Source of the DNA: Gammaproteobacteria bacterium
GTDB taxonomy: Bacteria; Pseudomonadota; Gammaproteobacteria; Steroidobacterales; Steroidobacteraceae
Length of the DNA stretch: 64,000 bases
NCBI GenBank assembly: GCA_025355645.1
Contig: JANXZG010000081.1
Coordinates: forward strand, 1 to 64,000
Direction: 5' to 3'
Below the pieces are notes generated by a model. It was not told the DNA's origin, made no database searches, and saw only the letters and a program-made list of their open reading frames with translations. Below, piece after piece: positions 36,528 to 46,694 of the stretch (position 1 is its first letter; the number at the start of each line of letters is the position of its first letter). A program made the position numbers and the translations under genes.

Positions 36528-37280
36528 CTACTTCGCCTGCATCGGTGCGGGTTTCACACCTATGGGAGGCGCCGTGACGCGATCGCGGCCCAGTCCGAGC
36601 TTGGCACCGGAGATCAGGTAGGCCTGCAGCTCATGGGCAAAGTGGCTGACGCGCTCTTGCACGCCCTTGTTGCGCTTGAGCAGCACGTTGTAGCCGAGCA
36701 CGGCTGGTACAGCGACGAACAGGCCGATCGCGGTCATGATCAAGGCTTCACCGACGGGTCCCGCGACCTTGTCGATCGAGGCCTGGCCCGCGAGGCTGAT
36801 CGCGATCAGTGCGTGGTAAATGCCCCAGACCGTGCCGAACAGACCGATGAACGGCGCTGTGGCACCGACGGATGCCAGCACCGGCAGGCCCGATTGCAGC
36901 CGGCTGATGACGATATCGGCGGTGCGGCTAAGCGATTCCGAGATCCACTCGCTGACTTCAATGGCACCGGACAGGCGTGCTTTGTTGGCCTCGTGGTGTT
37001 CATAGGCCTGGCGACCGGTCTCTGCCAGCGCGCGGAATGGGTTGCTGTCACCCTTCAGCTTGCTGATGGCGTCCGGCAGGCTGGTCGACAACCAGAACTC
37101 CTTCTCGGCTGATGTAGCCATGCGCCGCAGGCGCCCTTGATCAAAGAACTTGGTGATCATAATGAACCAGGTCAACAAGGACATGATCAGCAAAATGACC
37201 AGGGTCGATCGTGCGACGATGTCGCCTTGCGCAATTAGCGCACCAAGACCATATGGATTATCAACGACTGTCTCTGCCAT
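36528..37280 (-). CDS. exbB: ExbB/TolQ/MotA proton-channel protein
   Basis: 250 residues with three membrane segments: about 24-45, and two C-terminal ones within VLASVGATAPFIGLFGTVWGIYHAL and EALIMTAIGLFVAVPAVLGYNVL. These are the canonical ExbB helices forming the channel with ExbD. An AGAGGGA SD precedes ATG 37280. It is second in tonB-exbB-exbD-exbD-TPR. Confidence 0.95.
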   Translation of the reverse strand: MAETVVDNPYGLGALIAQGDIVARSTLVILLIMSLLTWFIMITKFFDQGRLRRMATSAEKEFWLSTSLPDAISKLKGDSNPFRALAETGRQAYEHHEANKARLSGAIEVSEWISESLSRTADIVISRLQSGLPVLASVGATAPFIGLFGTVWGIYHALIAISLAGQASIDKVAGPVGEALIMTAIGLFVAVPAVLGYNVLLKRNKGVQERVSHFAHELQAYLISGAKLGLGRDRVTAPPIGVKPAPMQAK

Positions 37281-37374
37281 GGACCGATTCCCTCTGCTTA
37301 CGTATGTTGGTTAAAACGACTGCTACTAAATTAACCGATGCATTTAATCGAAAGGAGAATGTACCGCGCCTGCA

Positions 37375-37998
37375 CTAGTTCTTGAGCTTCCAGGTGATCG
37401 GCAGCAATCCGGTGTACTCGATCGGCTTGCCATCCTGCAAAGCAGGCTGCATCCGCTGGCCCTTGACCGCCTTTAAGCAAGCGTCGTCCAACCGCGGAAA
37501 ACCGGTGCTGGTTTCGATTGACTGGTCATTGATTTTGCCGTCGGCCCCGACGGTGATCTTCACCTTGCAGGAACCTTCTTCATTGGCGCGCTTCGAGGCA
37601 TCCGGATACCACTCCTCGCCGATGTGCAGCGGATGCTTCGGATCCTGCTTGACGCCGGTGAATGAGTGCTGCACGGCCTGCACCGGCGGCGGCGCCCGCG
37701 TCTGCGTTATCTGCGTGATCGCGTTGGTCTGCTCCACAGGTGCCTGGATATCGACGAACTCAGGCGGCGGAACGTACGGCTTGAGTTCCTCGAGCTTCGG
37801 TGGCGGCGGCGGCGGTTTGTCGTCAGCCTTGGGCTTGTCGATCTGCGCGATCTCGACCGGCGGAATGATGGTCTGCGAGATGCGGCGCGCCAAGCCGGAA
37901 TAGAACGCCCAACCTACCAGAACGTGCAAGCCGATAACCACCAGAAAGATGAGGCCCTTCTTGCCCGAAAAAATCGATGGTTCTTCGTAATTATACAT
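37375..37998 (-). CDS. tonB: TonB energy-transducing protein
   Basis: 207 residues. One N-terminal helix (GLIFLVVIGLHVLVGWAFYSGL, about 15-36) contains the conserved His25 facing ExbB/ExbD. A Pro/Lys-rich periplasmic spacer (KPPPPPPKLEELKPYVPPPE) follows, then a C-terminal TonB domain with DASKRANEEGSCKVKITVGADGKI and GFPRLDDACLKAVKGQRMQPA. Energises TonB-dependent receptors; receptors are not in this window. First gene of the cluster with a promoter upstream. Confidence 0.94.
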   Translation of the reverse strand: MYNYEEPSIFSGKKGLIFLVVIGLHVLVGWAFYSGLARRISQTIIPPVEIAQIDKPKADDKPPPPPPKLEELKPYVPPPEFVDIQAPVEQTNAITQITQTRAPPPVQAVQHSFTGVKQDPKHPLHIGEEWYPDASKRANEEGSCKVKITVGADGKINDQSIETSTGFPRLDDACLKAVKGQRMQPALQDGKPIEYTGLLPITWKLKN

Positions 37999-38033
37999 AG
38001 TGTCGCTTGTGTTCCTTTCCCCTGCCCCGACTC

Positions 38034-38063
38034 AATGTACGCGCAATCCTTGTCCCAAGACAA
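38034..38063 (-). promoter_or_regulatory. candidate tonB promoter
   Basis: On the minus strand TTGTCT (38058-38063), 18-base spacer, TACATT (38034-38039); start near 38027, ~30 bases upstream of the ATG. Confidence 0.4.
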
Positions 38064-38187
38064 CAGCTGCTGCGTGACCCCGGACAACCGCACTTTACCG
38101 AGCGCCCTACCGATCGGTATTTTATCCGGGGGCCTTGAAGACTGACACATTTGCCGCAGGGACTGCAAGCGCAAATTGGGCTTGGGG

Positions 38188-39897
38188 TCACTCCAGATCA
38201 GTCACGGCGCCGAGGGTCGCGCTGCTGACGCACTTTGCATATTTCGCCAGCGCGCCGCGCACCGCATAGGGTCGGGGTGGCTTCCAGACCTTGCGCCGGG
38301 CGCGTAGTTCGACGGCGCTCAAGCGCACGCTAATCTCGCGCCGCTCGGCATCGATCGTAACGGGGTCGCCGGTGCGCAGCAGCGCCAGAGGACCTCCCAA
38401 CGCCGCCTCGGGGGAGATATGCCCGACGACAAAGCCATGGCTGCCGCCCGAAAAGCGTCCGTCGGTGATCAATGCCACCTGCTTGCCGAGCCCCTTGCCC
38501 ATGATGGCCCCGGTCGGACTCAGCATCTCGCGCATGCCAGGACCGCCGCGCGGCCCCTCGTAGCGGATCACAACCACATCGCCAGCGCGCACCTTGCCTC
38601 CCAGGATGCCGCGCAGGGCCTGCTCTTCGGAATTGAAAACCCGCGCCGTGCCACAAAAACGCAGGCCTTCCTTGCCGCTGATCTTGGCAACCGCGCCCTC
38701 AGGCGCCAAATTGCCGTACAGCACGACCAAATGGCTGTCCTTCTTTATGGGGTTCGAGAACGGCCTGACGATGGACTGCCCGGGCGGATACGCGGCAACG
38801 CCGGCAAGATTCTCGCCCAGCGTACGACCGGTCACGGTCATGCAATCGGCGTGCAGCAAGCCGGCGTTCAGCAGCGTCTTCATCAGCGGCTGGATGCCGC
38901 CGATTGCGCCGAGCTCCGACATCGAGAACTGACCGCTCGGGCGCAGATCCGCGAGCACCGGAACGTGTTTGCCGATGCGCGTGAAATCATCGAGTCGCAG
39001 CCTGACATTGGCGGCGGAGGCCATGGCGAGCAAATGCAGCACCGCATTGGTGGAGCCCCCCAACGCGATCACGACTGTAATGGCATTTTCAAATGCCTTG
39101 CGGGTCATGATCTGGTGCGGTGCGATACCTCGATTGAGCAGGTTTACCACGGCAGCGCCGGCGCGCGCGCAGTCATCGCGCTTCTGTGCGGAAGTCGCAT
39201 CCTGAGCGGAACTGTTAGGCAGGCTCATCCCGAGCGCCTCGATCGCGGATGCCATGGTATTGGCCGTGTACATGCCGGCGCAGGATCCGGGCCCCGGTAT
39301 TGCGGTGCGCTCGATGTACTGAAGCTGGTGTTCGGATACCGCGCCGCGGGCGTAGGCGCCGATCGCCTCGAAAATCGTCACCACGTCGCTGCGATCGGGC
39401 CCCGGCTTGATGGTGCCGCCGTATACAAAGACCGCGGGACGGTCCAGCCGCGCAACCGCAATCAGGCATCCGGGCAGGTTCTTGTCGCAGCCGCCGATCG
39501 CGACCACGCCGTCGAATCCCTGCGCGCCGACGACCGTCTCGATCGAATCTGCGATGACCTCCCGGGACACCAGCGAATAGCGCATGCCGGGCGTGCCCAT
39601 CGATATGCCATCGGACACAGTGATCGTGCCAAAAGTCACGGCCTTGCCGCCATGCGCCTCGACACCGGCGGCCACCTCGCGCGCAAGCACATCGATGTGC
39701 ATATTGCACGGAGTCAGGTTGCTCCAGGTCGAGGCAATGCCGATCTGCGGTTTCTTAAAATCCGCATCGACGAACCCGACCGCGCGCAACATGGCGCGGC
39801 TGGGTGTCTGCTGAACGCCATCGACGACGATTCTTGAATGGCGCCTCGGGTCGACCGCCTTGGCCTTGCGGGCACTGCGTGGTTTTTTTCCGGACAT
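38188..39897 (-). CDS. ilvD: dihydroxy-acid dehydratase
   Basis: Fe-S dehydratase of 569 residues for valine/isoleucine synthesis. ATG 39897 is chosen because GGGGGAG precedes it; TTG 39915 is the alternative. Cluster ligands are in GGCDKNLPGC and GPGSCAGMYTANTM. Other family segments are NMHIDVLAREV, GGSTNAVLHLLAMA and ITDGRFSGGSHGFVVGHISPEA. It converts dihydroxy acids made by IlvC, encoded ~1.6 kb away on the opposite strand, to 2-oxo acids. Confidence 0.95.
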   Translation of the reverse strand: MSGKKPRSARKAKAVDPRRHSRIVVDGVQQTPSRAMLRAVGFVDADFKKPQIGIASTWSNLTPCNMHIDVLAREVAAGVEAHGGKAVTFGTITVSDGISMGTPGMRYSLVSREVIADSIETVVGAQGFDGVVAIGGCDKNLPGCLIAVARLDRPAVFVYGGTIKPGPDRSDVVTIFEAIGAYARGAVSEHQLQYIERTAIPGPGSCAGMYTANTMASAIEALGMSLPNSSAQDATSAQKRDDCARAGAAVVNLLNRGIAPHQIMTRKAFENAITVVIALGGSTNAVLHLLAMASAANVRLRLDDFTRIGKHVPVLADLRPSGQFSMSELGAIGGIQPLMKTLLNAGLLHADCMTVTGRTLGENLAGVAAYPPGQSIVRPFSNPIKKDSHLVVLYGNLAPEGAVAKISGKEGLRFCGTARVFNSEEQALRGILGGKVRAGDVVVIRYEGPRGGPGMREMLSPTGAIMGKGLGKQVALITDGRFSGGSHGFVVGHISPEAALGGPLALLRTGDPVTIDAERREISVRLSAVELRARRKVWKPPRPYAVRGALAKYAKCVSSATLGAVTDLE

Positions 39898-39927
39898 CCC
39901 TGCGCACTCCCCCAATGGATTCAGTAA

Positions 39928-41319
39928 CTATGCCGCAACGTTATAGCGCAGGCTTAAGAATCGAAACATCGCACGTAGCGTCTGTGCCTCGGCGCCCACG
40001 CCGCGCCCGGGCCGATCCTTCGGGTTCCAGGCATACAGATCGATATGCAGCCATCGCGGCGCCAGCGTGACGAAACGGCGCAGAAACAGCGCACCAAAAA
40101 TAGCACCGGCAAAAGAAGAAGGTGCGACATTGTTCAGGTCCGCGATCTTGCTGCCGAGCTCATCGTCGTAGGCAAGCCACATCGGCATTGGCCACAGTGG
40201 ATCATTCTCGAGCTGCCCAGCATGGGCCACCTCGGCCACTAGCCGCTCATCCTCGCCAAACAATGCCGGCAGCTCCGGACCGAGGGCAATGCGCGCCGCG
40301 CCGGTCAGCGTCGCGAAATCGACCATCAGGTCCAGATCTGGAGCATCGGCAAAGCTCAGCGCATCACAAAGCACGAGCCGCCCTTCCGCATCGGTGTTGC
40401 CGACTTCCACGCTCAGCCCCTTGCGCGTTGCCAGCACATCGCCCGGCCGATAGGCATTGCCGCCGACGGAGTTCTCCAGCGCCGGGATCAACACGCGCAG
40501 CTCAACCGGCAGGCGCGCGCTCATGATCATGTGGGCGAGCGCCAGCGCAACCGCTGCACCGCCCATGTCTTTTTTCATCAGCGCCATGCCCGAGCTCGTC
40601 TTGATATCGAGACCGCCGGAATCGAAGCAGACGCCCTTACCGACCAGCACCAGCTTTGGCAGCCGCGCCCCCGGTTGTGCGCTCCAGGTCAGTTCACACA
40701 GGCGCGGCGCCGCGCCGCTCGCACGCCCGACTGCATGAATGGCCGGAAAATTCTCCCGCAGCAATTCCTCGCCGATCCATTCGCGGTAGCTAGCCGAGTG
40801 CCGCGCCGCGATCGCGCGCACGGCCTGCGCGAGTTCGACGGGTCCAAAATCCGCCGCTGGAGTATTGATCCAGTCGCGCGCCATAGCAAGAGATTCCGCG
40901 GCGAGCGCCACGTAGCCTGTGTCGGCGCCGGCCGGCGCCTCGAGCATCGCCATGCCTGCCGTGCTGGCGCGCCGATAGCGCTCGTAGCGGTAGGCCGCAT
41001 ACGCAAACCCCAGGCATAGCTGCGTGCTATCGGCCGCGGTGAAATTCTGCTGCAGGCGGAATCGCTTCGCCGGCAGACGCTCGGCAACGCCGGCGCCCAG
41101 CCATAAACTCAACCCGCTGCCGCGCTTGCCAAGACCCGCCACCGCCGCCGCGATCGCGCCCGACTCATCGGCCAACAGCAGCACGCGGCAACGCTCGGCA
41201 CGAAAGTTCTGCGCATCGAGCCAACGCTGCCAAGGCGCGGCCTGCGCGCCGATCCAGGCGGCGACTTCATCTTCATAAAGCAGCCAAAGAGGAACTGCGG
41301 CCGACTCGTCTGAATGCAT
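39928..41319 (-). CDS. leucyl aminopeptidase family (M17) protein
   Basis: 463 residues. The C-terminal M17 catalytic domain has VGKGVCFDSGGLDIKTSSGM, MKKDMGGAA and the signature NTDAEGRLVL; metal-binding Lys, Asp and Glu residues are all present. The N-terminal domain is divergent from PepA, as in the PepB-like 'leucyl aminopeptidase family' branch. Cytosolic peptidase releasing N-terminal residues. It diverges from ilvC with 169 bases between them. Confidence 0.92.
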   Translation of the reverse strand: MHSDESAAVPLWLLYEDEVAAWIGAQAAPWQRWLDAQNFRAERCRVLLLADESGAIAAAVAGLGKRGSGLSLWLGAGVAERLPAKRFRLQQNFTAADSTQLCLGFAYAAYRYERYRRASTAGMAMLEAPAGADTGYVALAAESLAMARDWINTPAADFGPVELAQAVRAIAARHSASYREWIGEELLRENFPAIHAVGRASGAAPRLCELTWSAQPGARLPKLVLVGKGVCFDSGGLDIKTSSGMALMKKDMGGAAVALALAHMIMSARLPVELRVLIPALENSVGGNAYRPGDVLATRKGLSVEVGNTDAEGRLVLCDALSFADAPDLDLMVDFATLTGAARIALGPELPALFGEDERLVAEVAHAGQLENDPLWPMPMWLAYDDELGSKIADLNNVAPSSFAGAIFGALFLRRFVTLAPRWLHIDLYAWNPKDRPGRGVGAEAQTLRAMFRFLSLRYNVAA

Positions 41320-41429
41320 CGAGATTTTCCTTCTGACGCCGGCATGAAGCCGCTGCAGGGCCTTGCATCATATGAGATTCTGTGGTGCTATTTACTGTTA
41401 GTTACTCGGGTATTTCCCAGATTCCCTTG

Positions 41430-41466
41430 GACCCCGCCGGACAGCAGAAGTCCAACATGCGGGGTC
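41430..41466 (+). promoter_or_regulatory. stem-loop in the ilvC 5' UTR
   Basis: GACCCCGC (41430-41437) pairs with GCGGGGTC (41459-41466), and GGAC (41439-41442) with GTCC (41450-41453) inside it, around a 7-base loop. It ends 9 bases before the ilvC SD (GGAGA, 41476-41480) and is followed by TTGCATTTTGG. It may be an attenuator or an mRNA-stabilising/translation-control element. Confidence 0.55.
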
Positions 41467-41488
41467 TTGCATTTTGGAGATATTTCGC

Positions 41489-42481
41489 ATGCGTCTGTAT
41501 TCACAAAAAGATGTCGACAAGAAAGCCCTGCGCGGTGCGCGGATCGCGGTGCTCGGTTACGGCAGCCAGGGTCGCGCGCATGCGCTGAACCTAAAGGACA
41601 GCGGCTTCGACGTCGTCATCGGCGTGCGTCGAGGCGAGAGCTGGAACAAGGCCAGGAAAGATGGCCTGGAGGTCATGGAGCCGATCGCCGCGGTCGCTGG
41701 TGCGCAGGTCGTCGCTATGCTGGTGCCGGACCTGACACAAAAACCCATCTATAAGGACATCAAGCCGTACCTCGAGAAAGGCGCAACGCTGCTGTTTGCG
41801 CATGGCTTCAACATCCACTTCAAGCAGATCAAGCCGCGCAAGGATCTTGACGTAGTACTGATCGCGCCGAAGGGCCCCGGGGACCTCGTGCGCAGGCAAT
41901 ACCAGCAGGGCCGCGGAGTGCCCTGCCTGATTGCCGTTGCTCAGAATGCCTCGCGCTCCGCCAAGGCCAAGGCGCTCGCTTATGCGCACGGCATCGGCGG
42001 CACCCGCGGCGGGGTCCTGGAGACGACTTTTGCGGAGGAGACCGAGACCGACTTGTTCGGCGAGCAGGCGGTATTGTGCGGTGGCGCAACCGAACTTGTG
42101 ATCCGCGGCTATGAGACGCTGGTAGAAGCGGGCTATCAACCGGCAGTCGCCTACTATGAATGCCTGCATGAGCTGAAACTGATCGTGGACCTGCTGCACG
42201 AGGGCGGCATCACGAAGATGCATCGCTTCATCAGTGAGACGGCAAAGTACGGCGACTTGACACGTGGGCCGCGCATCGTGAACCGGGCCACCAAGAAAGA
42301 AATGCGCAAGATCCTGACCGAGATCCAGCAAGGAAAGTTTGCGCGCCAGTGGATTGCCGAGAACAAGGGCGGTCGGCGCAAGTACAACCGGTTGCTGAAG
42401 GCGGACCTGAAGCATCCGATCGAGAAAGTCGGCGCGAAACTGCGCGCGCGCATGCCATGGCTGGAATCCGGCAAGGGCTGA
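41489..42481 (+). CDS. ilvC: ketol-acid reductoisomerase, class I
   Basis: 330 residues from ATG 41489 with GGAGA 8 bases upstream; TTG 41474 would read through the SD. Rossmann motif [13 protein letters not shown] near residues 25-37, VRRGES for NADPH phosphate recognition, [10 protein letters not shown], and active-site residues in [21 protein letters not shown] and [13 protein letters not shown]. Second step of branched-chain amino-acid synthesis. It leads ilvC-leuC-leuD-leuB, with the next ATG 2 bases after its stop. Confidence 0.96.
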   Translation: MRLYSQKDVDKKALRGARIAVLGYGSQGRAHALNLKDSGFDVVIGVRRGESWNKARKDGLEVMEPIAAVAGAQVVAMLVPDLTQKPIYKDIKPYLEKGATLLFAHGFNIHFKQIKPRKDLDVVLIAPKGPGDLVRRQYQQGRGVPCLIAVAQNASRSAKAKALAYAHGIGGTRGGVLETTFAEETETDLFGEQAVLCGGATELVIRGYETLVEAGYQPAVAYYECLHELKLIVDLLHEGGITKMHRFISETAKYGDLTRGPRIVNRATKKEMRKILTEIQQGKFARQWIAENKGGRRKYNRLLKADLKHPIEKVGAKLRARMPWLESGKG

Positions 42482-42483
42482 AC

Positions 42484-43884
42484 ATGACCGGTCAGACGAT
42501 GTTCGACAAGGTGTGGGCGGCGCATGAGGTGGTCGCCGAGACTCCTGACACGCCGGCCATCCTGTACATCGACCTGCACCTGATTCACGAGGTCACCTCG
42601 CCCCAGGCCTTTGCGATGCTGAAGGCGCAGGGCTGGAAAGTACGGCGGCCCGAGCGAACCCTGGCGACGATGGATCATTCGACGCCGACGCGCAGCGAGG
42701 AGTTCTTCCGGGACCTGCCGATCAAGGTCGATGCTGCCTCGAGGCAGGTGCAGCAGCTCGAGCGCAACAGTCAGGAATTCGGGGTCGAGTTGTTCGGCCT
42801 GCGCGATGCGAGGCGCGGCATCGTGCATGTGATCAGCCCAGAGCTCGGCGCAACGCAGCCAGGCATGACTATCGTTTGCGGCGATAGCCACACGAGCACG
42901 CACGGTGCATTCGGCGCGCTCGCGTTCGGCATCGGCAGCACTGAAGTCGGCCATGTGTTCGCGACGCAATGCCTGTTGCAGCGAAAGCCCCGTACCTTTG
43001 CCGTTAATGTCACCGGACACCTGTCTGCCACAGTGACTGCCAAGGACCTGATCCTCGCCATCATCGGCAGGATCGGCGTATCGGGCGGCACCGGTCATGT
43101 GCTCGAATACCGCGGCGAGGCGATCCGCGCGCTGTCGATGGAAGAGCGCATGACGATTTGCAACATGTCGATTGAGGCAGGCGCGCGCGCAGGCATGATC
43201 GCTCCTGACGAGACTACGTTCGCCTACCTGCAGGGCCGGCCGCGCGCGCCAAAAGGCGCAGCATGGAATGATGCCGCGAGCCGTTGGCAATCGCTGCCCA
43301 GCGACCGGGACGCCGCGTTCGACCGGTCGGTCGACATTGACGCCTGCACGCTGACGCCGATGATTACCTACGGCACCAACCCCGGGATGGTGCTGCCGAT
43401 CGGAGGTGCGATTCCCATAAGGACTGACGATGCCGTCCATGATAAAGCGCTGGCCTACATGGGCTTTCATGCCGGCGATTCGATGCTTGGCAAGCCGGTC
43501 GATGTGGTCTTTATTGGCAGCTGCACGAACGGGCGGATGGAGGACCTGGAGGCCGCCGCGCGCGTGCTGAAGGGCCGCAAGGTGGCGCGCGGTGTCCATC
43601 TGCTGATTGTCCCGGGCTCACAACAGGTCAAGCAGGCCGCCGAGGAGGCGGGCCTCGCCGATATATTCAAGGCGGCCGGCGCCGATTGGCGCGAATCCGG
43701 TTGCTCGATGTGCCTCGGTATGAACGGCGACACGGTGGGCGCGGGCAAGTATTCGGTCAGTACCAGCAACCGAAACTTCGAGGGCCGGCAAGGCGTCGGC
43801 GCACGCACCCTGCTCGCAAGCCCTTACACGGCGGCCGCCTCTGCGATCGCGGGTAAGGTCTGTGACCCGCGCACGGTGCTGTGA
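42484..43884 (+). CDS. leuC: 3-isopropylmalate dehydratase large subunit
   Basis: 466 residues from ATG 42484; the open frame upstream lies within ilvC. Aconitase-family motifs: [27 protein letters not shown], and [4Fe-4S] ligands in [11 protein letters not shown] and GCSMCLGMN. Isomerises 2- to 3-isopropylmalate with LeuD. Its TGA overlaps the leuD start (TGATG). Confidence 0.96.
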   Translation: MTGQTMFDKVWAAHEVVAETPDTPAILYIDLHLIHEVTSPQAFAMLKAQGWKVRRPERTLATMDHSTPTRSEEFFRDLPIKVDAASRQVQQLERNSQEFGVELFGLRDARRGIVHVISPELGATQPGMTIVCGDSHTSTHGAFGALAFGIGSTEVGHVFATQCLLQRKPRTFAVNVTGHLSATVTAKDLILAIIGRIGVSGGTGHVLEYRGEAIRALSMEERMTICNMSIEAGARAGMIAPDETTFAYLQGRPRAPKGAAWNDAASRWQSLPSDRDAAFDRSVDIDACTLTPMITYGTNPGMVLPIGGAIPIRTDDAVHDKALAYMGFHAGDSMLGKPVDVVFIGSCTNGRMEDLEAAARVLKGRKVARGVHLLIVPGSQQVKQAAEEAGLADIFKAAGADWRESGCSMCLGMNGDTVGAGKYSVSTSNRNFEGRQGVGARTLLASPYTAAASAIAGKVCDPRTVL

Positions 43885-44459
43885 TGCAGCCGATCACCCA
43901 TATCCGCTCGAGCACTGTGCTGCTGCCCAACTCCAACATCGATACCGACCAGATCATACCGGCGCGATTCTTGACGGTGACTACGAAGGTTGGCCTCGGC
44001 AAGTCATTGTTTGCCGACTGGCGCTACCTTAAGGATGGGACAGCCAACCCGGAGTTCGTGCTGAACCAGCCCGCGGCACAGGGCAGCCAGATTCTAGTGG
44101 CGGGGGACAACTTCGGTTGCGGCTCCTCACGCGAGCACGCGCCCTGGGCGCTGCTCGATTATGGCATCCGCGCGGTGATCAGCACCTCGCTTGCTGATAT
44201 CTTTTGCAACAACTCGCTGAAGAACGGCCTGCTGCCCGTCATCGTCGACGTGCCGACCCATCGCTGGCTGCTCGCGCATCCGGGAGCCATGGTGGAAATC
44301 GATTTGCGAGCGCTACGCCTGACGTTGCCGGACGGCACGCACACGAGCTTTCCGCTGGAAGCCTTTGCGCGTCACTGCTTGCTGCAGGGCCAGGATGAGC
44401 TGAGTTTCCTGCGCAGCAAGCTTGCGGACATCGAACTCTACGAATCATGCAGGCACTAA
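43884..44459 (+). CDS. leuD: 3-isopropylmalate dehydratase small subunit
   Basis: 191 residues. Swivel-domain motifs [31 protein letters not shown] and [16 protein letters not shown] 43884 shares TGATG with the leuC stop. It completes the LeuCD isomerase and overlaps leuB by 13 bases. Confidence 0.96.
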   Translation: MQPITHIRSSTVLLPNSNIDTDQIIPARFLTVTTKVGLGKSLFADWRYLKDGTANPEFVLNQPAAQGSQILVAGDNFGCGSSREHAPWALLDYGIRAVISTSLADIFCNNSLKNGLLPVIVDVPTHRWLLAHPGAMVEIDLRALRLTLPDGTHTSFPLEAFARHCLLQGQDELSFLRSKLADIELYESCRH

Positions 44460-45514
44460 TTGCGGTGCTGCCCGGTGATGGTATCGGGCCAGAAGTCACG
44501 GCTGAAGCGCAGCGCTGCCTCGATGCCCTCGCCCGCCGCTTCGGCCACACATTCAGTTTCAAAACCGCGTTGATCGGCGGTGCGGCGATCGATGCGAGCG
44601 GCCAGGCGCTGCCCGCCGACACCTTGGCGTTGTGCCGGCGCGCCGATGCCGTGATGCTGGGCGCCGTGGGCGGGCCAAAGTGGGGGCCAGCCGCCACGGT
44701 GCGCCCGGAGCAGGGCCTGCTGCAGCTGCGCAAGGCGCTTGGGCTCTACGCCAACCTGCGCCCCGTCGTGCCACATCCGGCCGTGCTTGACGCCGCGCCC
44801 ATCAAAGCCGAGTTGCTGCGCGGCGTGGACATCATGATCGTGCGTGAATTGACGGGCGGCATTTATTTTGGCGACAAGCAGCGCAGCGCGACCGAGGCGA
44901 TCGATGTGTGCCGCTATACGAGTGTGGAAATCGAGCGCGTGGTGCGACTTGCCGCCGGCCTTGCGCGGCAGCGGCGCGGCAAGCTGACGTCGATCGACAA
45001 GGCCAATGTGCTGGAAACCTCGCGGCTATGGCGCGAAGTGGTCGACCGGTTGATGCCGGTGGAATTTCCGGAAGTGCGTTACGAGCACATGCTGGTCGAT
45101 GCAGCGGCCATGCACCTGATCTGCCGGCCGCGCGATTTTGACGTCATCGTGACGGAAAATATGTTCGGCGACATTCTGACCGATGAAGCCTCCGTGCTGG
45201 CAGGCTCCATGGGGATGCTGCCGTCCGCATCGCTTGGCGCCGCGTCGAAGGGAGGGTTGTACGAGCCTATCCACGGCTCGGCGCCGGATATCGCCGGGCG
45301 TGGCGTTGCCAACCCGTATGCGGCGATCCTGAGCGCGGCGATGCTGCTGCGCTACTCTTTTAAACTGGAGGCTGAGGCGCTCGCGCTCGAAGCCGCCGTA
45401 TCGGCGGCCATCGTCGGTGGCGCCCGGCCGACTGACATCGCCCTGGCCAACGGCAAGGCCGCCGACACCCGCAGCGCGGGCAGTGCCGTGATTGCGGCGC
45501 TCGAGGCCGGCTAG
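44447..45514 (+). CDS. leuB: 3-isopropylmalate dehydrogenase
   Basis: 355 residues. Begins [17 protein letters not shown]; substrate-binding arginines in [14 protein letters not shown] and [13 protein letters not shown]; metal-binding aspartates in [19 protein letters not shown]; ends with the NAD site [18 protein letters not shown]. Oxidatively decarboxylates 3-isopropylmalate to give the leucine precursor. Its last 4 bases overlap the convergent metB. Confidence 0.96.
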   Translation: MQALIAVLPGDGIGPEVTAEAQRCLDALARRFGHTFSFKTALIGGAAIDASGQALPADTLALCRRADAVMLGAVGGPKWGPAATVRPEQGLLQLRKALGLYANLRPVVPHPAVLDAAPIKAELLRGVDIMIVRELTGGIYFGDKQRSATEAIDVCRYTSVEIERVVRLAAGLARQRRGKLTSIDKANVLETSRLWREVVDRLMPVEFPEVRYEHMLVDAAAMHLICRPRDFDVIVTENMFGDILTDEASVLAGSMGMLPSASLGAASKGGLYEPIHGSAPDIAGRGVANPYAAILSAAMLLRYSFKLEAEALALEAAVSAAIVGGARPTDIALANGKAADTRSAGSAVIAALEAG

Positions 45515-46689
45515 GCCGCCAGGCTTTTGCTGGCGCGCTGCAGCGCGGCTGCCAGATCCGCCACAAGGTCGGCAGGATCCTCGATCCCGACCGACAATCG
45601 CAACAGGCCCGCGCCGATGCCAGCGCGCTCGCGTGCCTCCTTATCCATCCCGACATGCGACATCGTGACCGGATGGGCAATCAGGCTCTCCACGCCGCCC
45701 AAGGATTCGCCGAGCGTGAAATCATTGAGCCCGTCCACGAATGCATGCACCGCCGCCTCGCCGCCCGCGAGCTCGAAGCTAACCATGGCGCCGAAGCCGG
45801 ATTGCTGGCGCTTGGCGATGCTGTGCCCCGGGTGGTCGGCAAGTCCGGGATAGAAGACTTTCTTCACCGCCGGATGGCCGTGAAGCACGGCGACGACCGC
45901 CTGGGCATTCTCGGCGTGCACGCGCATGCGGGCATGCAGGCTACGCAGGCCGCGCAGGGTCAGGAAGCTATCAAACGGCGCGCCGGTAACGCCGAGCGCA
46001 TTGGCCCACCAAGCTAGCTGCTCGTGCAGGTCGGCAGTCTTCGCAATTACGGCACCGCCGACGATGTCGCTGTGGCCGTTCAGGTACTTCGTGGTCGAAT
46101 GCATTGCGAGGTCCGCGCCCAGCGCGAGCGGTTGCTGCCATAGCGGCGACAGGAACGTGTTATCGACCGCGACCAGGGCGCCCACCGCGCGGGCTGCATC
46201 GGACAGCGCGCGAATATCGACAATGCGCAGCAGAGGATTGCTTGGCGTCTCGATCCACACCAGTTGCGGCTTGGCGGCTAGGGCCGTCTTGAGGGCGCCA
46301 GCGTCTGACTGATCGATGAAATCAACGCGCAAAATTCCGCGCCGTTGCAGGCCGTTCAGCAAGCGGAACGTTCCGCCGTAGCAATCGTGCGGGGCCAACA
46401 CGCGTGCGCCGGCGGGCAGTGTCCCCAAGATCAGCGTGATCGCCGCGAGCCCGGTGCTGGTGACTACCGCGCCTGCGCCGCCTTCGAGTTCGGCCAGAGC
46501 AGAGGCGAGCTGATCGCGGGTCGGGTTGCCGGAGCGCGAGTAATCATACTGCCGGGGCTTGCCCACGGCTTCAAAGGCAAAATTTGATGACAGGTAAATC
46601 GGCGCAATGACGGCGCCGAACTGAGTGTCAGATTCAAGACCTGCGCGCACAGTCCGTGTCGCGCCCCTGCGTTGGTTCTTCTTTGCCAC
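45511..46689 (-). CDS. metB: cystathionine gamma-synthase (or O-succinylhomoserine sulfhydrylase)
   Basis: Cys/Met-metabolism PLP enzyme, 392 residues from GTG 46689. GTG is preferred over TTG 46698 because GGAGG at the metX end lies 10 bases upstream of it. Motifs: [38 protein letters not shown], and PLP-lysine segment [17 protein letters not shown]. It uses the activated homoserine made by MetX; cystathionine formation versus direct sulfhydrylation cannot be decided from sequence alone. Translationally coupled to metX. Confidence 0.9.
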   Translation of the reverse strand: MAKKNQRRGATRTVRAGLESDTQFGAVIAPIYLSSNFAFEAVGKPRQYDYSRSGNPTRDQLASALAELEGGAGAVVTSTGLAAITLILGTLPAGARVLAPHDCYGGTFRLLNGLQRRGILRVDFIDQSDAGALKTALAAKPQLVWIETPSNPLLRIVDIRALSDAARAVGALVAVDNTFLSPLWQQPLALGADLAMHSTTKYLNGHSDIVGGAVIAKTADLHEQLAWWANALGVTGAPFDSFLTLRGLRSLHARMRVHAENAQAVVAVLHGHPAVKKVFYPGLADHPGHSIAKRQQSGFGAMVSFELAGGEAAVHAFVDGLNDFTLGESLGGVESLIAHPVTMSHVGMDKEARERAGIGAGLLRLSVGIEDPADLVADLAAALQRASKSLAA

Positions 46690-46694
46690 TGCCC

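Noticed and set aside
38419..39837. 472-codon plus-strand open frame
   Set aside because: Fully antisense to ilvD; composition (His/Arg/Gly/Asp-rich) and lack of motifs mark it as a GC-driven shadow.
41343..41460. Classical Ile/Val/Leu leader peptide before ilvC
   Set aside because: A frame with Tyr-Leu-Leu-Leu-Val codons exists but it runs through the hairpin and far into ilvC; the short frame that stops early has only one branched-chain codon.
42154..43599. 481-codon minus-strand open frame
   Set aside because: Antisense to ilvC/leuC, both of which have complete catalytic motifs; no SD or family likeness.
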